Below, piece after piece: positions 1 to 8,232 of a stretch of 64,000 nt of DNA. Where the stretch lies: positions 1-64,000 of the forward strand of contig JBOGUF010000025.1 of NCBI GenBank assembly GCA_050696075.1, written 5' to 3'. This DNA is from JBOGUF01 sp050696075. Lineage in GTDB: Bacteria; Chloroflexota; Chloroflexia; Thermomicrobiales; UBA6265. Within the stretch, counting starts at the first letter, position 1, and every line of letters starts with the position of its first letter. The notes under the pieces were generated by a model that saw only the letters and a list, made by a program, of their open reading frames with translations, was not told where the DNA came from and searched no databases. The position numbers were made by a program, and so were the translations under genes.

Positions 1-16
1 GGGGAGAACGACGTTG

Positions 17-54
17 TCCCTAACGCCTAACGCCTCTGCCCTAACGCTTAGGGA
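17..54. repeat. Heptad repeat with terminal inverted repeat
   Basis: Units of 7 bp (CCTAACG and variants) run through this stretch. The ends TCCCTAA (17-23) and TTAGGGA (48-54) are complementary. The right arm runs into the GGGAGGA ribosome-binding site of the next gene, so a hairpin here could mask it. It belongs to the same class of intergenic heptad arrays as those near 11.8, 18.2 and 41.9 kb. It may continue upstream of the window. Confidence 0.55.
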
Positions 55-61
55 GGAAGTC

Positions 62-922
62 ATGGAAACGCGTCGGTTGGGGAAGACGGGGCACGAGAGC
101 ACGGTCGTGACGTTTGGCACGTACGCGATCGGCGTGCTGGGACAGGACGAAGCGGACCGGGTGATCGAGGAGGCGCTGGGGCGCGGCATCAACCACTTCG
201 ACGTCGCGCCGACCTACGCGGACGCCGAGGTGCGCCTTGGCGACTACTTGAGACGACATCCTCAGCCCGACCTCTTCATCGGTTGCAAGACCGAGGTGCG
301 CGATCGCGAGGGAGCGCGCGAGATGCTGCTGCGCACGCTCGACCGTCTTGGGCGCGACCGCTTCGATCTCTACCAACTCCACGCCGTCTGCACGACCGAC
401 GACCTCGACCGCTGCTTCGCGTCCGGTGGCTCGATGGAGGCGATTTTGGCGGCGCGGGGCGAGGGGTTGGTGGGCCACATCGGGATCACCGGCCATGGGC
501 CGCAATCTCCGGCGACGCACGCCGAGGCGCTGCGTCGCTTCGACTTCGCGACGGTGATGACCTCCTGTAACCGCTTCCTCTACTCGATGGCGGAGTTCCG
601 CCGCGATTGGGCAGAGCTCGTCGGGCTTTGCCGGGTGCAAGAGGTCGGTATCCACGCCCTCAAGGCGTCGGCGAAGGGGCCGTGGAATGGGCGGCAGCCG
701 ACCCACAACACCTGGTACGAACCATTCACGGAGCAGCGGGACGTCGACCGCGCCATCGCCTGGGTTCTCAACCAGCCGGTGACGACCATGTGCAGCGCTG
801 GCGACCACACCCTTTTGGGGGGCATCTGCGATGCGGCGGAGCGGTATCGAGAGATCGATACCGCTGAGCAGGACGACCTACTCACCGCTGCCGGATACGC
901 GTCGATCTTTGCCGACGCGTGA
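62..922 (+). CDS. Aldo/keto reductase family oxidoreductase
   Basis: This 286-aa protein is an NAD(P)H-dependent aldo/keto reductase of the bacterial type that reduces carbonyl compounds; the physiological substrate cannot be told. The catalytic tetrad of the family is visible as Asp47 and Tyr52 (FDVAPTY), Lys76 (GCKTEVR) and His107 (YQLHAVC). The ATG at 62 was chosen because GGGAGGA lies just upstream. An upstream in-frame start at 14 would translate the heptad repeat. It stands alone on the plus strand. Family sure, substrate unknown. Confidence 0.85.
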   Translation: METRRLGKTGHESTVVTFGTYAIGVLGQDEADRVIEEALGRGINHFDVAPTYADAEVRLGDYLRRHPQPDLFIGCKTEVRDREGAREMLLRTLDRLGRDRFDLYQLHAVCTTDDLDRCFASGGSMEAILAARGEGLVGHIGITGHGPQSPATHAEALRRFDFATVMTSCNRFLYSMAEFRRDWAELVGLCRVQEVGIHALKASAKGPWNGRQPTHNTWYEPFTEQRDVDRAIAWVLNQPVTTMCSAGDHTLLGGICDAAERYREIDTAEQDDLLTAAGYASIFADA

Positions 923-1477
923 GGATGACCATGGGGACCGGCGAGCGGGAAGCAACCACGCTTCGGACCAACCACCGTCGAGGAAGCAATGCGGGACGTG
1001 CGGGCAGCGCGGGAACTCTCGGACTCTGGATGTTGATCCTCGATGCTTCTGTGTAGAAACCGCTTGATGGAGGGTTCCAACGAACCATTCTGCTGATTTG
1101 TTTCAGTCGCAGTAATCCCTTGTAGGTGCCGTCGTCGCGACGAGCGATCTTCGCCAGGCAGACGCGTCGTGCCTTCGAATCAACCACTTAGATGACGCGA
1201 AAGCCGCCGCTCTTGCCAGCGCTGGCCGGACGCACCCGGATCCGAAGGAATGGTCCGGCAACAACCGTTCCATCGGCGAGATGTATGTTCGCGTTCTTCA
1301 TGCGCGGCTTCATCGCGTGCGAAGGGCACGGATCATCGCCGAGTGAGAGTCATGCTTTAGCGATGAGGTCGTCGTCGGCGTCCGAAAGCTCGTCAAGCGC
1401 TCGGAAGAAACTTGCGGGAGCAAGGAATTCGAAGGAGGGGATCGTGCCTTAACGCTCAGGTTGACGGCGACGCGCCA
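923..1477. other. Gene-poor stretch before the toxin-antitoxin patch
   Basis: No convincing gene was found. Short frames exist on both strands but none matches a family I recognise. One plus-strand stretch around 1235-1320 reads like protein (contains PKEWSGNNRSIGEMY) and then hits a stop, so decayed coding sequence is possible. The neighbouring DUF402 remnant and broken toxin suggest a site of past insertion and decay. Confidence 0.4.
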
Positions 1478-1547
1478 CAAGATGAATCGCGGCAAACCGT
1501 GAGTCGGGTCGCGGAAGTGGTCGAGGTCGGGGCCGAGTTCAGGGATG
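1478..1547 (-). pseudogene. Remnant of a second DUF402 gene (C-terminal end only)
   Basis: By my alignment 64 of 70 bases match the 3' end of the intact DUF402 gene (2411-2480). Read on the minus strand it encodes ELGPDLDHFRDPTHGLPRFI, identical to the C-terminus of that protein over these residues. Five of the six base differences are silent; the sixth changes Ala to Pro just before this stretch. That pattern indicates a diverged homologue that was once under protein-level selection, not a fresh duplication. The frame then runs on without the normal stop, and nothing upstream of it is preserved. Confidence 0.65.
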
Positions 1548-1629
1548 ACGTCCCTCCATCTCCCTGCTCTGCTATGCTAGCGATCAGGCGACGACGTTTG
1601 GCAAGGTCTTGTGCGAAAGATGGACGACA

Positions 1630-1860
1630 ATGAGAACCGGCGAGGCTCCGAAAATCACGGTCAGTGAAGAAGTGATCGTGCAGGCGCTGCGCGACTATGA
1701 CCGCGAGCGCATCTCGCTCGGTCGCTTGGCCGAACTTCTCGACCTGGATCGAGCGACTGCCGTCGAGTTTGTGGAGTCTCGGGGGCTGCGCGTACGTTGG
1801 TGGCCTGAGACTGTCGAAGAAGCCCAGCAGGACATATTGGCAGCCGAGAAGATCCGCTAA
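1630..1860 (+). CDS. UPF0175-like small protein, probable antitoxin
   Basis: A 76-aa protein with the look of the UPF0175 family: a helix-rich centre (ALRDYDRERISLGRLAELLD) followed by a second helix carrying an EFVESRGL motif and an acidic tail. Family members usually sit directly before a DUF3368 PIN-domain toxin and are thought to act as its antitoxin and DNA-binding autoregulator. Exactly such a partner follows after 6 bp. ATG 1630 is preferred over a TTG at 1609, although the ribosome-binding site is weak. Confident of the pairing, less of the name. Confidence 0.65.
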   Translation: MRTGEAPKITVSEEVIVQALRDYDRERISLGRLAELLDLDRATAVEFVESRGLRVRWWPETVEEAQQDILAAEKIR

Positions 1861-1866
1861 GCATTG

Positions 1867-2372
1867 ATGCTGACTGTCGACGCGACCGTTCTGATCAACT
1901 TCGGCGGCGTCGGGCAATCGAAATGCTCAGACAGTCGGTCGACACGCAATTGATTGCGGTCGAGGCAGTGCTTGACGAGGTCCACCTCCCTCCCGCATTC
2001 GCCGCGGTCCGACACGCACTGGACATCGGACTGATTCATCGTCATCGCTTGTCGACCGCCGATGAACTCGCATGGTTAGCCGGTTTGCGGTCTCATGGAC
2101 CGCGATTGGGCGCCGGCGAGGTGGAAAGCCTCGCGGCCTGCTTTGCCAACGGTTGGGACTTCGCGTCGGACGATCGCGATGCACGACGAATGGCATCGTC
2201 CGTCGAAACCGATCACCGAATTGTCGTCACCGGTACGATTGGAATGCACGTCCGCGCGGTTCGGCGTGAGATCGTTGACCCGGCGACCGCTGAGTTGCTT
2301 TTTCAGGAGATGGTGGCAAGAGGATTTCGTGCGCCAGTCAGCCGACTCTTGGACCTGCTTCAAGACCAGTGA
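1867..2372 (+). pseudogene. DUF3368/PIN-domain toxin with a frameshift
   Basis: The start reads MLTVDATVLINFGGVG, the first beta-strand of a PIN nuclease with its metal-binding Asp, then runs to a stop in the wrong frame. From about 1914 another frame continues as AIEMLRQSVDTQLIAVEAVL and carries the rest of the fold, including the Glu of EAVLDEV and the acidic patch of FASDDRDAR near 2160-2190. One missing G in the run at 1912-1914 would join the two parts into a protein of about 168 aa, normal for the family. So either the toxin is inactivated or the base call is wrong. It would be an RNase neutralised by the preceding gene product. Confidence 0.6.
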
Positions 2373-2401
2373 CATTGATAGACTCGGCCAACATCGGATC
2401 C

Positions 2402-2968
2402 CTACGCGCGCAAGATGAACCGCGGCAGGCCGTGGGTGGGGTCGCGGAAGTGGTCGAGGTCGGGGCCGAGTTCAGCGATGGTCGCCTCGACGGCGCCGGT
2501 GACGGTGTCGTAGGCGGCGTTGACCGCGGCAGCCCAAGCGATGGGGAGGCGCTGGCAGTCGATCTCGGCGTCGAACTCGTCGCGGTCCAGTTCAGTCGCG
2601 GTGCCGTCCGGGTCGAGCCAGAGGTCCAGTTCGAGGTCGAGGTCGCGGTAATAGTTAGCGCGCAACTCGGCCAGTGGGTGCGAGAAGTTGACGTAATACC
2701 CGACCGTCTGATCGTCCTCGGTGGTGAAGCGGATCAGCGAGTACCAGCGATCGGGGAAGAACCACTGCTCGGCGGCGGTGCGCTCGAAGGTCAAAATGCC
2801 GGAGGCCGTGCTGACCGTTACTTCGCGCGGGCGGTAGAAGGTAAAGCGGTGGTGCAGGACGTCGCGCGCACTGAAGCCGTTCGGCACGGCGATCCAGCCG
2901 CCTTCGATCTGGTACTCCCAGCAGGCGCCCCGCAGCTTTTCTTTACGGTAGTACATGCGAGCGCTCAC
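2402..2968 (-). CDS. DUF402 family protein (FomD/Ntdp-like phosphohydrolase fold)
   Basis: 188 aa. The core YYVNFSHPLAE followed by YYRDLDLELDLWLDPDG and a DRDEFD segment is the acidic metal-binding centre of DUF402 proteins. Characterised members hydrolyse nucleotidyl or nucleoside-phosphate bonds with divalent metals; the substrate here is unknown. The GTG start overlaps the stop of rsmG by 4 bp (GTGA), so the two are probably translationally coupled; an ATG four codons in is an alternative. It ends the dxs-rsmG operon. A decayed second copy of its 3' end lies about 0.9 kb away. Confidence 0.75.
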   Translation of the reverse strand: MSARMYYRKEKLRGACWEYQIEGGWIAVPNGFSARDVLHHRFTFYRPREVTVSTASGILTFERTAAEQWFFPDRWYSLIRFTTEDDQTVGYYVNFSHPLAELRANYYRDLDLELDLWLDPDGTATELDRDEFDAEIDCQRLPIAWAAAVNAAYDTVTGAVEATIAELGPDLDHFRDPTHGLPRFILRA

Positions 2969-3792
2969 GGTGAACCCCTCCCCAATGGCTCCCGGGCAGG
3001 GATGCCGGCGCGGCGCGGGAAGCGTGTCGGGGTGTCCGCTATTTTATCCGCGATCACCAATCGCGTCACGCGTTCCCCCTCCATGTGTGCCAGGAGGGCG
3101 CCGCCGCCGATGCGCGCGCCGACGATTGCGGCCGCTCGCTTCCCCTGTGCAAGTTCCCCGCCAAGTTCGGCCGACTTCGGGAAGAAGGCCCGCCCGCCGA
3201 CGCGCAGGAAGGGCATCGCCAGCTCCATCAGCGACGGCAGCGCCGCGACCGCGCGAGCCGTGGCCAAGTCATACCGCGCGCGGTGAGCGGTGTCCTGGGC
3301 GATTTCCTCCGCGCGAGCGTGGATAGCGTGTACGTTCGAGAGGCCGGTAGCGTCGATGACGGCCTGCAAAAAGGTGACCTTCTTGCCGGTCGCTTCGATT
3401 GCGGTGACGTCGATGGGTGGGCGGGAGATCGCGACCACAAGCCCTGGAAAGCCCGCACCGGCGCCGATGTCGACCAGTCGCGCCGCGGCGGCTTCGCCGA
3501 GGAAGTCGTCGATGACCGGCAGCATCCGGAGAGCGTCGAGGAAGAGTCGGCGCTCGATCTCATCCGGGTCGGTGATCGCGGTCAGGTTGAAGCGCTGACT
3601 CCAATCGAGCAACAGATCGCGATAGGCGGCCAGTTGCGCGCGTTGCGCGGCCGTCAGCGACGCCACAACGCCGGCGGTGACGTCGTCGAGGGGGGTTGTC
3701 TCTATGTGGAGCGGCGCGGGGTGGGAGGCATCGACACCGGCGGCGTGCTCCGTCGCGGAGGTCGCGTCTGCCGCTGGCCGATCTGCCGCCAT
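2965..3792 (-). CDS. rsmG: 16S rRNA (guanine-N7)-methyltransferase RsmG
   Basis: 275-aa SAM-dependent methyltransferase that makes m7G in the 530 loop of 16S rRNA. The SAM-binding glycine-rich motif LVDIGAGAGFPGL and the family segment DWSQRFNLTAITDPDEIERR are clear. ATG 3792 gives a leader of about 50 residues before the conserved core; the frame stays open further upstream but that part is not conserved and runs into dxs. It sits 14 bp downstream of dxs and overlaps the DUF402 gene by 4 bp, so all three are probably one transcript. Confidence 0.9.
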   Translation of the reverse strand: MAADRPAADATSATEHAAGVDASHPAPLHIETTPLDDVTAGVVASLTAAQRAQLAAYRDLLLDWSQRFNLTAITDPDEIERRLFLDALRMLPVIDDFLGEAAAARLVDIGAGAGFPGLVVAISRPPIDVTAIEATGKKVTFLQAVIDATGLSNVHAIHARAEEIAQDTAHRARYDLATARAVAALPSLMELAMPFLRVGGRAFFPKSAELGGELAQGKRAAAIVGARIGGGALLAHMEGERVTRLVIADKIADTPTRFPRRAGIPAREPLGRGSP

Positions 3793-3806
3793 CACGTTCT
3801 CCCGGT

Positions 3807-5744
3807 CTATCCCAGCGTCGTTACCTCGCGCATCGCGTTCGGGTCGATCAGCAGGCGCTCGCGGGCCGCCGCGACGACCGTGCTGGCGGCGTCGGCGATC
3901 CCCTGGTAAGAGAGGCCGGCGATCTCGCGGGACCGCGCCTGAGATGCTTGCTCGAAAATCTGGTCGGGAACGCCGAGGACGCGCGTCGGGATCGCGATCC
4001 CGTGAATCGCCAGCGTTTCGAGCACGCCCGCGCCGAACCCGCCGCGGACCGAGCTCTCTTCGACCGTCACAATCGCGCCGCAACGGTTGGCCAGATCAAC
4101 GATCAGCGCCTCGTCGAGCGGTTTCACGAAGCGGGCATTGACGACCGTGGCGCGAATGCCCTGGGCGAAGAGGAGTTCGGCCGCGCGCTCGGCCGGCAGG
4201 ACCATCGTGCCGACCGCCAGGATTGCCACGTCGGCGCCGTCGCGCAACACCTCGGAGCGGCCGATCGGAAGCGCGTGCACCGGCTCGTCGGTCGGTACGC
4301 CGACGCCGGAGCCGCGCGGATAGCGGATGGCGATCGGGCCGCCGGTGTGCTCGACGGCCGTGAGCAGCATGTGCCGCAGCTCGTTTTCGTCCTTGGGCGC
4401 CATGATCGTCATACCGGGGAGGCAGCGCAGATAGGTGAGGTCGTAGATGCCGTGGTGCGTCCTCCCGTCGTCGCCGGCGAACCCGGCGCGGTCGAGGCAG
4501 AAGATGACCGGCAGGCGCTGCAGGCAGACATCGTGCACGATCTGGTCGTAGGCGCGCTGCAGGAAGGTCGAATAGATCGCGGCGACCGGCCGCATGCCCT
4601 GCGTCGCCAGGCCGGCGGCGAAGGTGACCGCATGCTGCTCGGCAATACCAACGTCGTAGTAGCGCTGGGGGTGGACCGCCCCGAACTTGTTGAGCGACGT
4701 GCCGCTCGGCATCGCCGCGGTGATCGCGATGATCCGCTCGTCCTCGTTGGCCAGCTCGATCAACGTCTCGGCGAAGACATCCTGGTAGCGCGGCGGCGGT
4801 GGAGGCGTGCCCTCCGGCTTCGGCGACGCCTTCGCCGAAACGCTGTGGCTGCGCTCGCGGTCGGTGGCGGCAGCGGCGTACCCCTTCCCTTTCTCGGTGA
4901 CGACGTGGAGAAAGACCGGGCCACCGACGTTCCGCGCCTGCCGCAGCGCTTCGACGACCGCCCTGATGTCGTGCCCCGGCACCGGGCCGATGTAGGTGAA
5001 GCCGAGCTCTTCCCAGATCATCGCGTGGTAGACGAACTCTTTGAAGGAGTCCTTCATCCGCTTGCCCAACTCGACCAGCAGCTCGCCCTGGGGCAACTTC
5101 TCGACCATGCCGGCGATCTCGTCCTTCGCCCGGTTATAGCGGCGGTCGGTGCGGACGCGATCGAGGTAGCGGCTGAGGGCGCCGACGTTGGGCGCGATCG
5201 ACATCTCGTTGTCGTTGAGGACGACGATGAAGGGGAGGTTGAGATTCCCCGCGTTGTTCAGCCCCTCGAAGGCCATGCCGCCGGTCAGGGCGCCGTCGCC
5301 GACCACGGCCACGGTCCAGCCACGATCGGATGCCGGTTTGTGCTGGGCCGCCACCGCCATGCCGAGCGCCGCCGAGATCGCCGTCGAGGCGTGGCCCGCC
5401 CCGAAGGCGTCGTGCGGGCTCTCGTCGCGCGAGAGGAAGCCGGAAAGGCCGCCCTCCTGGCGGATGGTGGGAAAGCGGTCGCGCCGGCCGGTGAGGAGCT
5501 TATGGACGTAGGCTTGATGGCCGACGTCCCAGACCAGCTTGTCGCGCGGGGAGTCGAAGACGTAATGGAGAGCGATCGTCAGCTCGACCGCGCCGAGACT
5601 GGCGCCGAGGTGGCCGCCGGTCTGAGTGACGACTTGGATCAGCTCGTCCCGGATCTCGGTCGCGAGCTGTTCCAACTCGCCGAGGGAGCGACCTCGCAGG
5701 TCGGCCGGTGAATCGATGCGGTCGAGGATGGCGGTGGTCGGCAT
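3807..5744 (-). CDS. dxs: 1-deoxy-D-xylulose-5-phosphate synthase
   Basis: 645 aa, full length. It condenses pyruvate and glyceraldehyde 3-phosphate with thiamine diphosphate, the first step of the MEP isoprenoid pathway. Visible motifs are LVWDVGHQAYVHKLLTGR, the ThDP/Mg site GDGALTGGMAFEGLNNAG, the catalytic Glu region DVGIAEQHAVTFAAGLA, and the C-terminal transketolase domain. It leads an operon with rsmG and the DUF402 gene. The 364 bp before the next gene gives room for a promoter. Confidence 0.97.
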   Translation of the reverse strand: MPTTAILDRIDSPADLRGRSLGELEQLATEIRDELIQVVTQTGGHLGASLGAVELTIALHYVFDSPRDKLVWDVGHQAYVHKLLTGRRDRFPTIRQEGGLSGFLSRDESPHDAFGAGHASTAISAALGMAVAAQHKPASDRGWTVAVVGDGALTGGMAFEGLNNAGNLNLPFIVVLNDNEMSIAPNVGALSRYLDRVRTDRRYNRAKDEIAGMVEKLPQGELLVELGKRMKDSFKEFVYHAMIWEELGFTYIGPVPGHDIRAVVEALRQARNVGGPVFLHVVTEKGKGYAAAATDRERSHSVSAKASPKPEGTPPPPPRYQDVFAETLIELANEDERIIAITAAMPSGTSLNKFGAVHPQRYYDVGIAEQHAVTFAAGLATQGMRPVAAIYSTFLQRAYDQIVHDVCLQRLPVIFCLDRAGFAGDDGRTHHGIYDLTYLRCLPGMTIMAPKDENELRHMLLTAVEHTGGPIAIRYPRGSGVGVPTDEPVHALPIGRSEVLRDGADVAILAVGTMVLPAERAAELLFAQGIRATVVNARFVKPLDEALIVDLANRCGAIVTVEESSVRGGFGAGVLETLAIHGIAIPTRVLGVPDQIFEQASQARSREIAGLSYQGIADAASTVVAAARERLLIDPNAMREVTTLG

Positions 5745-6108
5745 GATCGGAGGGACTCCCTCGATGCGCGGCGGCGCGATCCATGGCGGATCGGCGGCCT
5801 CGTGGCTGGTAGGCCGGCCTCTCCGCCGGCTAAGATCGGCCGCATGCGCGGCTATCCGAAGGACATTAGCAATCTATGAACCACTACGTCAAACGCGCGA
5901 CGACCCGATGAGAGGTCGCGACGTCGCGCGGACGACGCGTGCGACCGCATAACCTCAAAAATGGGCAGACGCAACCTACTGCAATTGTGGCGTCGGTAGC
6001 ATAGAATAACGTTGCGTGGGCTACGTTGGACAACTGAAGCAGTGACGGCCGGCGCCCGGCCGCGTGCCGGGCATCCGACGTGTTATGGCGCGGATGGAGG
6101 AGAGGGCG
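5745..6108. other. Intergenic region between divergent dxs and the XRE regulator
   Basis: No gene seen. It must hold promoters for both neighbours, but I could not fix clear -35/-10 pairs. A small GC-rich hairpin (TAGGCCGGC 5810-5818 pairing with GCCGGCTA 5825-5832, one bulge) looks like a dispersed palindromic repeat. Confidence 0.4.
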
Positions 6109-6489
6109 ATGCAACGTCGTGCTCGTTCGCCGGAGCAAGGGCCGATTCGTCAGCGCATCGGTCCGACGATCAAGGCGCTCCGGCTGGAGCGGAGTCTGTC
6201 GCTGAACGACCTGGCCGAACAAGCTGGAATATCGCCGTCACACCTGAGCCGAATGGAGCGCGGTCTGACCGTCCCGTCCTACGACGTACTCGACCGCGTC
6301 GCCGACGCCCTCGGGTCCGATTTGCGGGCCCTGCGCCAGGAGGAGGAGGTCGCGCGGGCGGTCGACGCCGAATTGCACGACATCCTCAATCGCCTGGGCA
6401 TCGCGCCGAGTACGCAGGCGGAATTGCTCCGCCTGACGAACCCGGCGCGCAACGACCTTACGGACGCCCTGAAGCGGGTGGTGCGCTAA
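6109..6489 (+). CDS. XRE-family helix-turn-helix regulator
   Basis: 126 aa. The N-terminal Cro/C1 helix-turn-helix (about residues 18-73) reads IKALRLERSLSLNDLAEQAG then ISPSHLSRMERGLTVPS, with an ordinary recognition helix. The C-terminal 50 residues are helical and resemble no sensor domain I know, so what it responds to is open. ATG 6109 has GGAGGAGAGGG a few bases upstream; ATGs at 6085 and 6094 are less well placed. It converges on the ECF-F1 beta gene with only 6 bp between the stops. Confidence 0.8.
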   Translation: MQRRARSPEQGPIRQRIGPTIKALRLERSLSLNDLAEQAGISPSHLSRMERGLTVPSYDVLDRVADALGSDLRALRQEEEVARAVDAELHDILNRLGIAPSTQAELLRLTNPARNDLTDALKRVVR

Positions 6490-6495
6490 GCGGAC

Positions 6496-8091
6496 CTAGG
6501 ATCGGCCTTCGCCGACGGCCGCGTCCAGTGTGCCGATCATGAAGAACGCGTCTTCCGGCAGGTCGTCGTAGGCGCCTGCCAAGATCGCCCCGCAGTCGGC
6601 GATTGTGGCTGCACGCGTTACAAACGCGCCGGGCCGATTGGTGAAGGCCTCTGCCACGAAGAAGGGCTGGGTAAGGTACCGCTGAAGGCAGACCGCCCGC
6701 GCCTGGGTCGACGTTTCAACCCGCGTGGAATCGTCGACGCGGCTATGAGGCGAGTCCGCCAGGGACTTGCGCACCACACGAGCGATCTCGACGTGAGGCT
6801 GGCCGACAACCGCCGGCTCGAGGAGTCGCGACGTCGAGCGCGTGGGATCGATCGCGGGATAGAGCGATTGTTCGGCGAGCCGGCGAGCGAGGGTGACGAC
6901 GGCGTCCAGGTGGCGCGTCGCCTCTTGTAACGCCTGTGGGCTGGTGCTGGCCACGGGAAGATAGATCGCTTCGACCGAGGCCGAAGTCCGATAGGCGACT
7001 TGCTGGATGACCGAGACCTCGGCGGGCGCTTCGACAAAGACGAGGATCGAGAGCGGGTGCGGCCCGTCGCCGAAGCGGTGGATCAACTCTTCGACGAGCA
7101 CCATTTTGCCCGTTTGCATGTCGCCGGCGATGCCGATCACGCCGCCGGCCGGGAAGGGGCAGAGCAGGTCGATCGCCTCGATCCCCGTCTCTAGCACTCC
7201 AGTGGGCCGCGCGTCGCCTCGAATCGAGGCGATCAGGTGGGCGATGGCCGCGACGTCGAGCGGCACGTGGATCGGCGCGTTGGTGTCGACGATGCGCATC
7301 CCGGCGCGGGCAGTCGCTTGCGCCGCGTCTCCCGCGCCCACGGCAATGGAGCGGACGAGATCGTCGTCGAGGTATTGTGCAACCTCCGCGGTGTAGGTCA
7401 GACCGGTCGATTCGTCTTCGATGGTGAGCGCGTTGAGGATCGGCGGCCGGCTCTCCCGCGCGAAGCGGGCGTCGATGATCGGTCCGTCGGCGCGAATGAT
7501 CTCGCCGACCCTGGTGGCGAAATCTTCGGGCAATCCGTGTTCGCTAAATGCAACTCTGGCCATGGCGAGCAGGTCTCCTTCTTTGAGTCGTTTCCGCGCG
7601 GCGCGGAGGCGGTTATTGACGGTCGTGACAGGCAGGTTGAGGAACGCCGCCACGTCGCGCTGTGCGTATTCGTGCACGTAGAAGAGAATCGTCGCCTCGC
7701 GTTCTCCGTCCGGTAGTGCCTTGATCGCGGTTAGGACACGCTTGAACGCCTCCCGCTCCTCGGCGAGCTGGGCTGGTCCGGCAATCGACGACGCCACGTT
7801 ACCCGCGAGATCGAGTGAGACCGTGGACACCCGGTGTTTCCGCCGCAGGTGCGAGCACTCGAACCGCACGATGCCGCGTAGCCACGCCGGAAACCGTTCA
7901 GGCTGTCGGAGCCGGCGTAGGTTGCGGTAGGCGGTGATGAACGCCTGTTGAACGGCGTCCTCCGCCAGATGAAAGTCCCCGAGTGAGGAGTAGGCGTAGC
8001 CGAAAGCCATCGCCTGATAAACCCGAACCAGTTCGGTGAAGGCGTCGACGTCGCCCGCTCTTGCCTTCACCACCAACGCTGAGACGTCCAA
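6496..8091 (-). CDS. ECF-type sigma factor fused to a degenerate F1-ATPase beta subunit-like domain
   Basis: 531 aa. Residues 5-175 are an extracytoplasmic-function sigma factor: region 2 (AFTELVRVYQAMAFGYAYSS, LAEDAVQQAFITAYRNLRRL) and region 4 (LPDGEREATILFYVHEYAQR then a helix-turn-helix). From about residue 218 the chain follows F1-ATPase beta in order: barrel (ILNALTIEDE, VAQYLDDDLVRSIAVG), LETGIEAIDLLCPFPAGG (300-317), P-loop position GIAGDMQTGKM (320-330), SVEAIYLPV, HLDAVVTLARRLAEQ, LYPAIDPTRSTSRLLEP, QRYLTQPFFVAEAFTNRPG and DDLPEDAFFMIGTLD. Canonical GGAGVGKT is degraded, and roughly 100 residues with the catalytic Glu and Walker B are missing, so hydrolysis is unlikely. TTG 8091 is chosen because GGAGGAGG lies 9 bp upstream; an ATG at 8190 lies inside a palindromic repeat. 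No anti-sigma gene is adjacent. Confidence 0.85.
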   Translation of the reverse strand: MDVSALVVKARAGDVDAFTELVRVYQAMAFGYAYSSLGDFHLAEDAVQQAFITAYRNLRRLRQPERFPAWLRGIVRFECSHLRRKHRVSTVSLDLAGNVASSIAGPAQLAEEREAFKRVLTAIKALPDGEREATILFYVHEYAQRDVAAFLNLPVTTVNNRLRAARKRLKEGDLLAMARVAFSEHGLPEDFATRVGEIIRADGPIIDARFARESRPPILNALTIEDESTGLTYTAEVAQYLDDDLVRSIAVGAGDAAQATARAGMRIVDTNAPIHVPLDVAAIAHLIASIRGDARPTGVLETGIEAIDLLCPFPAGGVIGIAGDMQTGKMVLVEELIHRFGDGPHPLSILVFVEAPAEVSVIQQVAYRTSASVEAIYLPVASTSPQALQEATRHLDAVVTLARRLAEQSLYPAIDPTRSTSRLLEPAVVGQPHVEIARVVRKSLADSPHSRVDDSTRVETSTQARAVCLQRYLTQPFFVAEAFTNRPGAFVTRAATIADCGAILAGAYDDLPEDAFFMIGTLDAAVGEGRS

Positions 8092-8179
8092 TCCCCGGAA
8101 CCTCCTCCAAGCGGTGCGCACCACTCTGTCAGTTAAGTGCCGCGATGACTCGATCTGCTGTATCCATGCCGATTGCCTC

Positions 8180-8220
8180 CACCCCGTCATGCCGGGGTAG
8201 GGGCTTGGAGTGACGGGGTG
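8180..8220. repeat. REP-like palindrome, CCCCGTCAT family
   Basis: CACCCCGTCA (8180-8189) and TGACGGGGTG (8211-8220) form a perfect 10-bp stem around a G-rich loop. It lies between the histidine kinase and the ECF-F1 beta gene. A second member with the same arm sequence lies at 12278-12315. It may act as an mRNA hairpin or be a dispersed element. Confidence 0.6.
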
Positions 8221-8232
8221 CAGGTACGGGCG

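Noticed and set aside
882..1187. 101-codon minus-strand frame after the aldo/keto reductase gene
   Set aside because: The first 35 residues look protein-like but no family fits, and the rest is antisense to the end of the reductase gene; left as unassigned.
3696..5711. 671-codon open frame on the plus strand opposite dxs
   Set aside because: High-GC antisense shadow; composition is Arg/Asp-biased without any family motif, and dxs is certain.
8092..8190. 33-residue N-terminal extension of the ECF fusion from ATG 8190
   Set aside because: That ATG lies in a REP-like palindrome, while TTG 8091 has a strong ribosome-binding site at 8101-8108.
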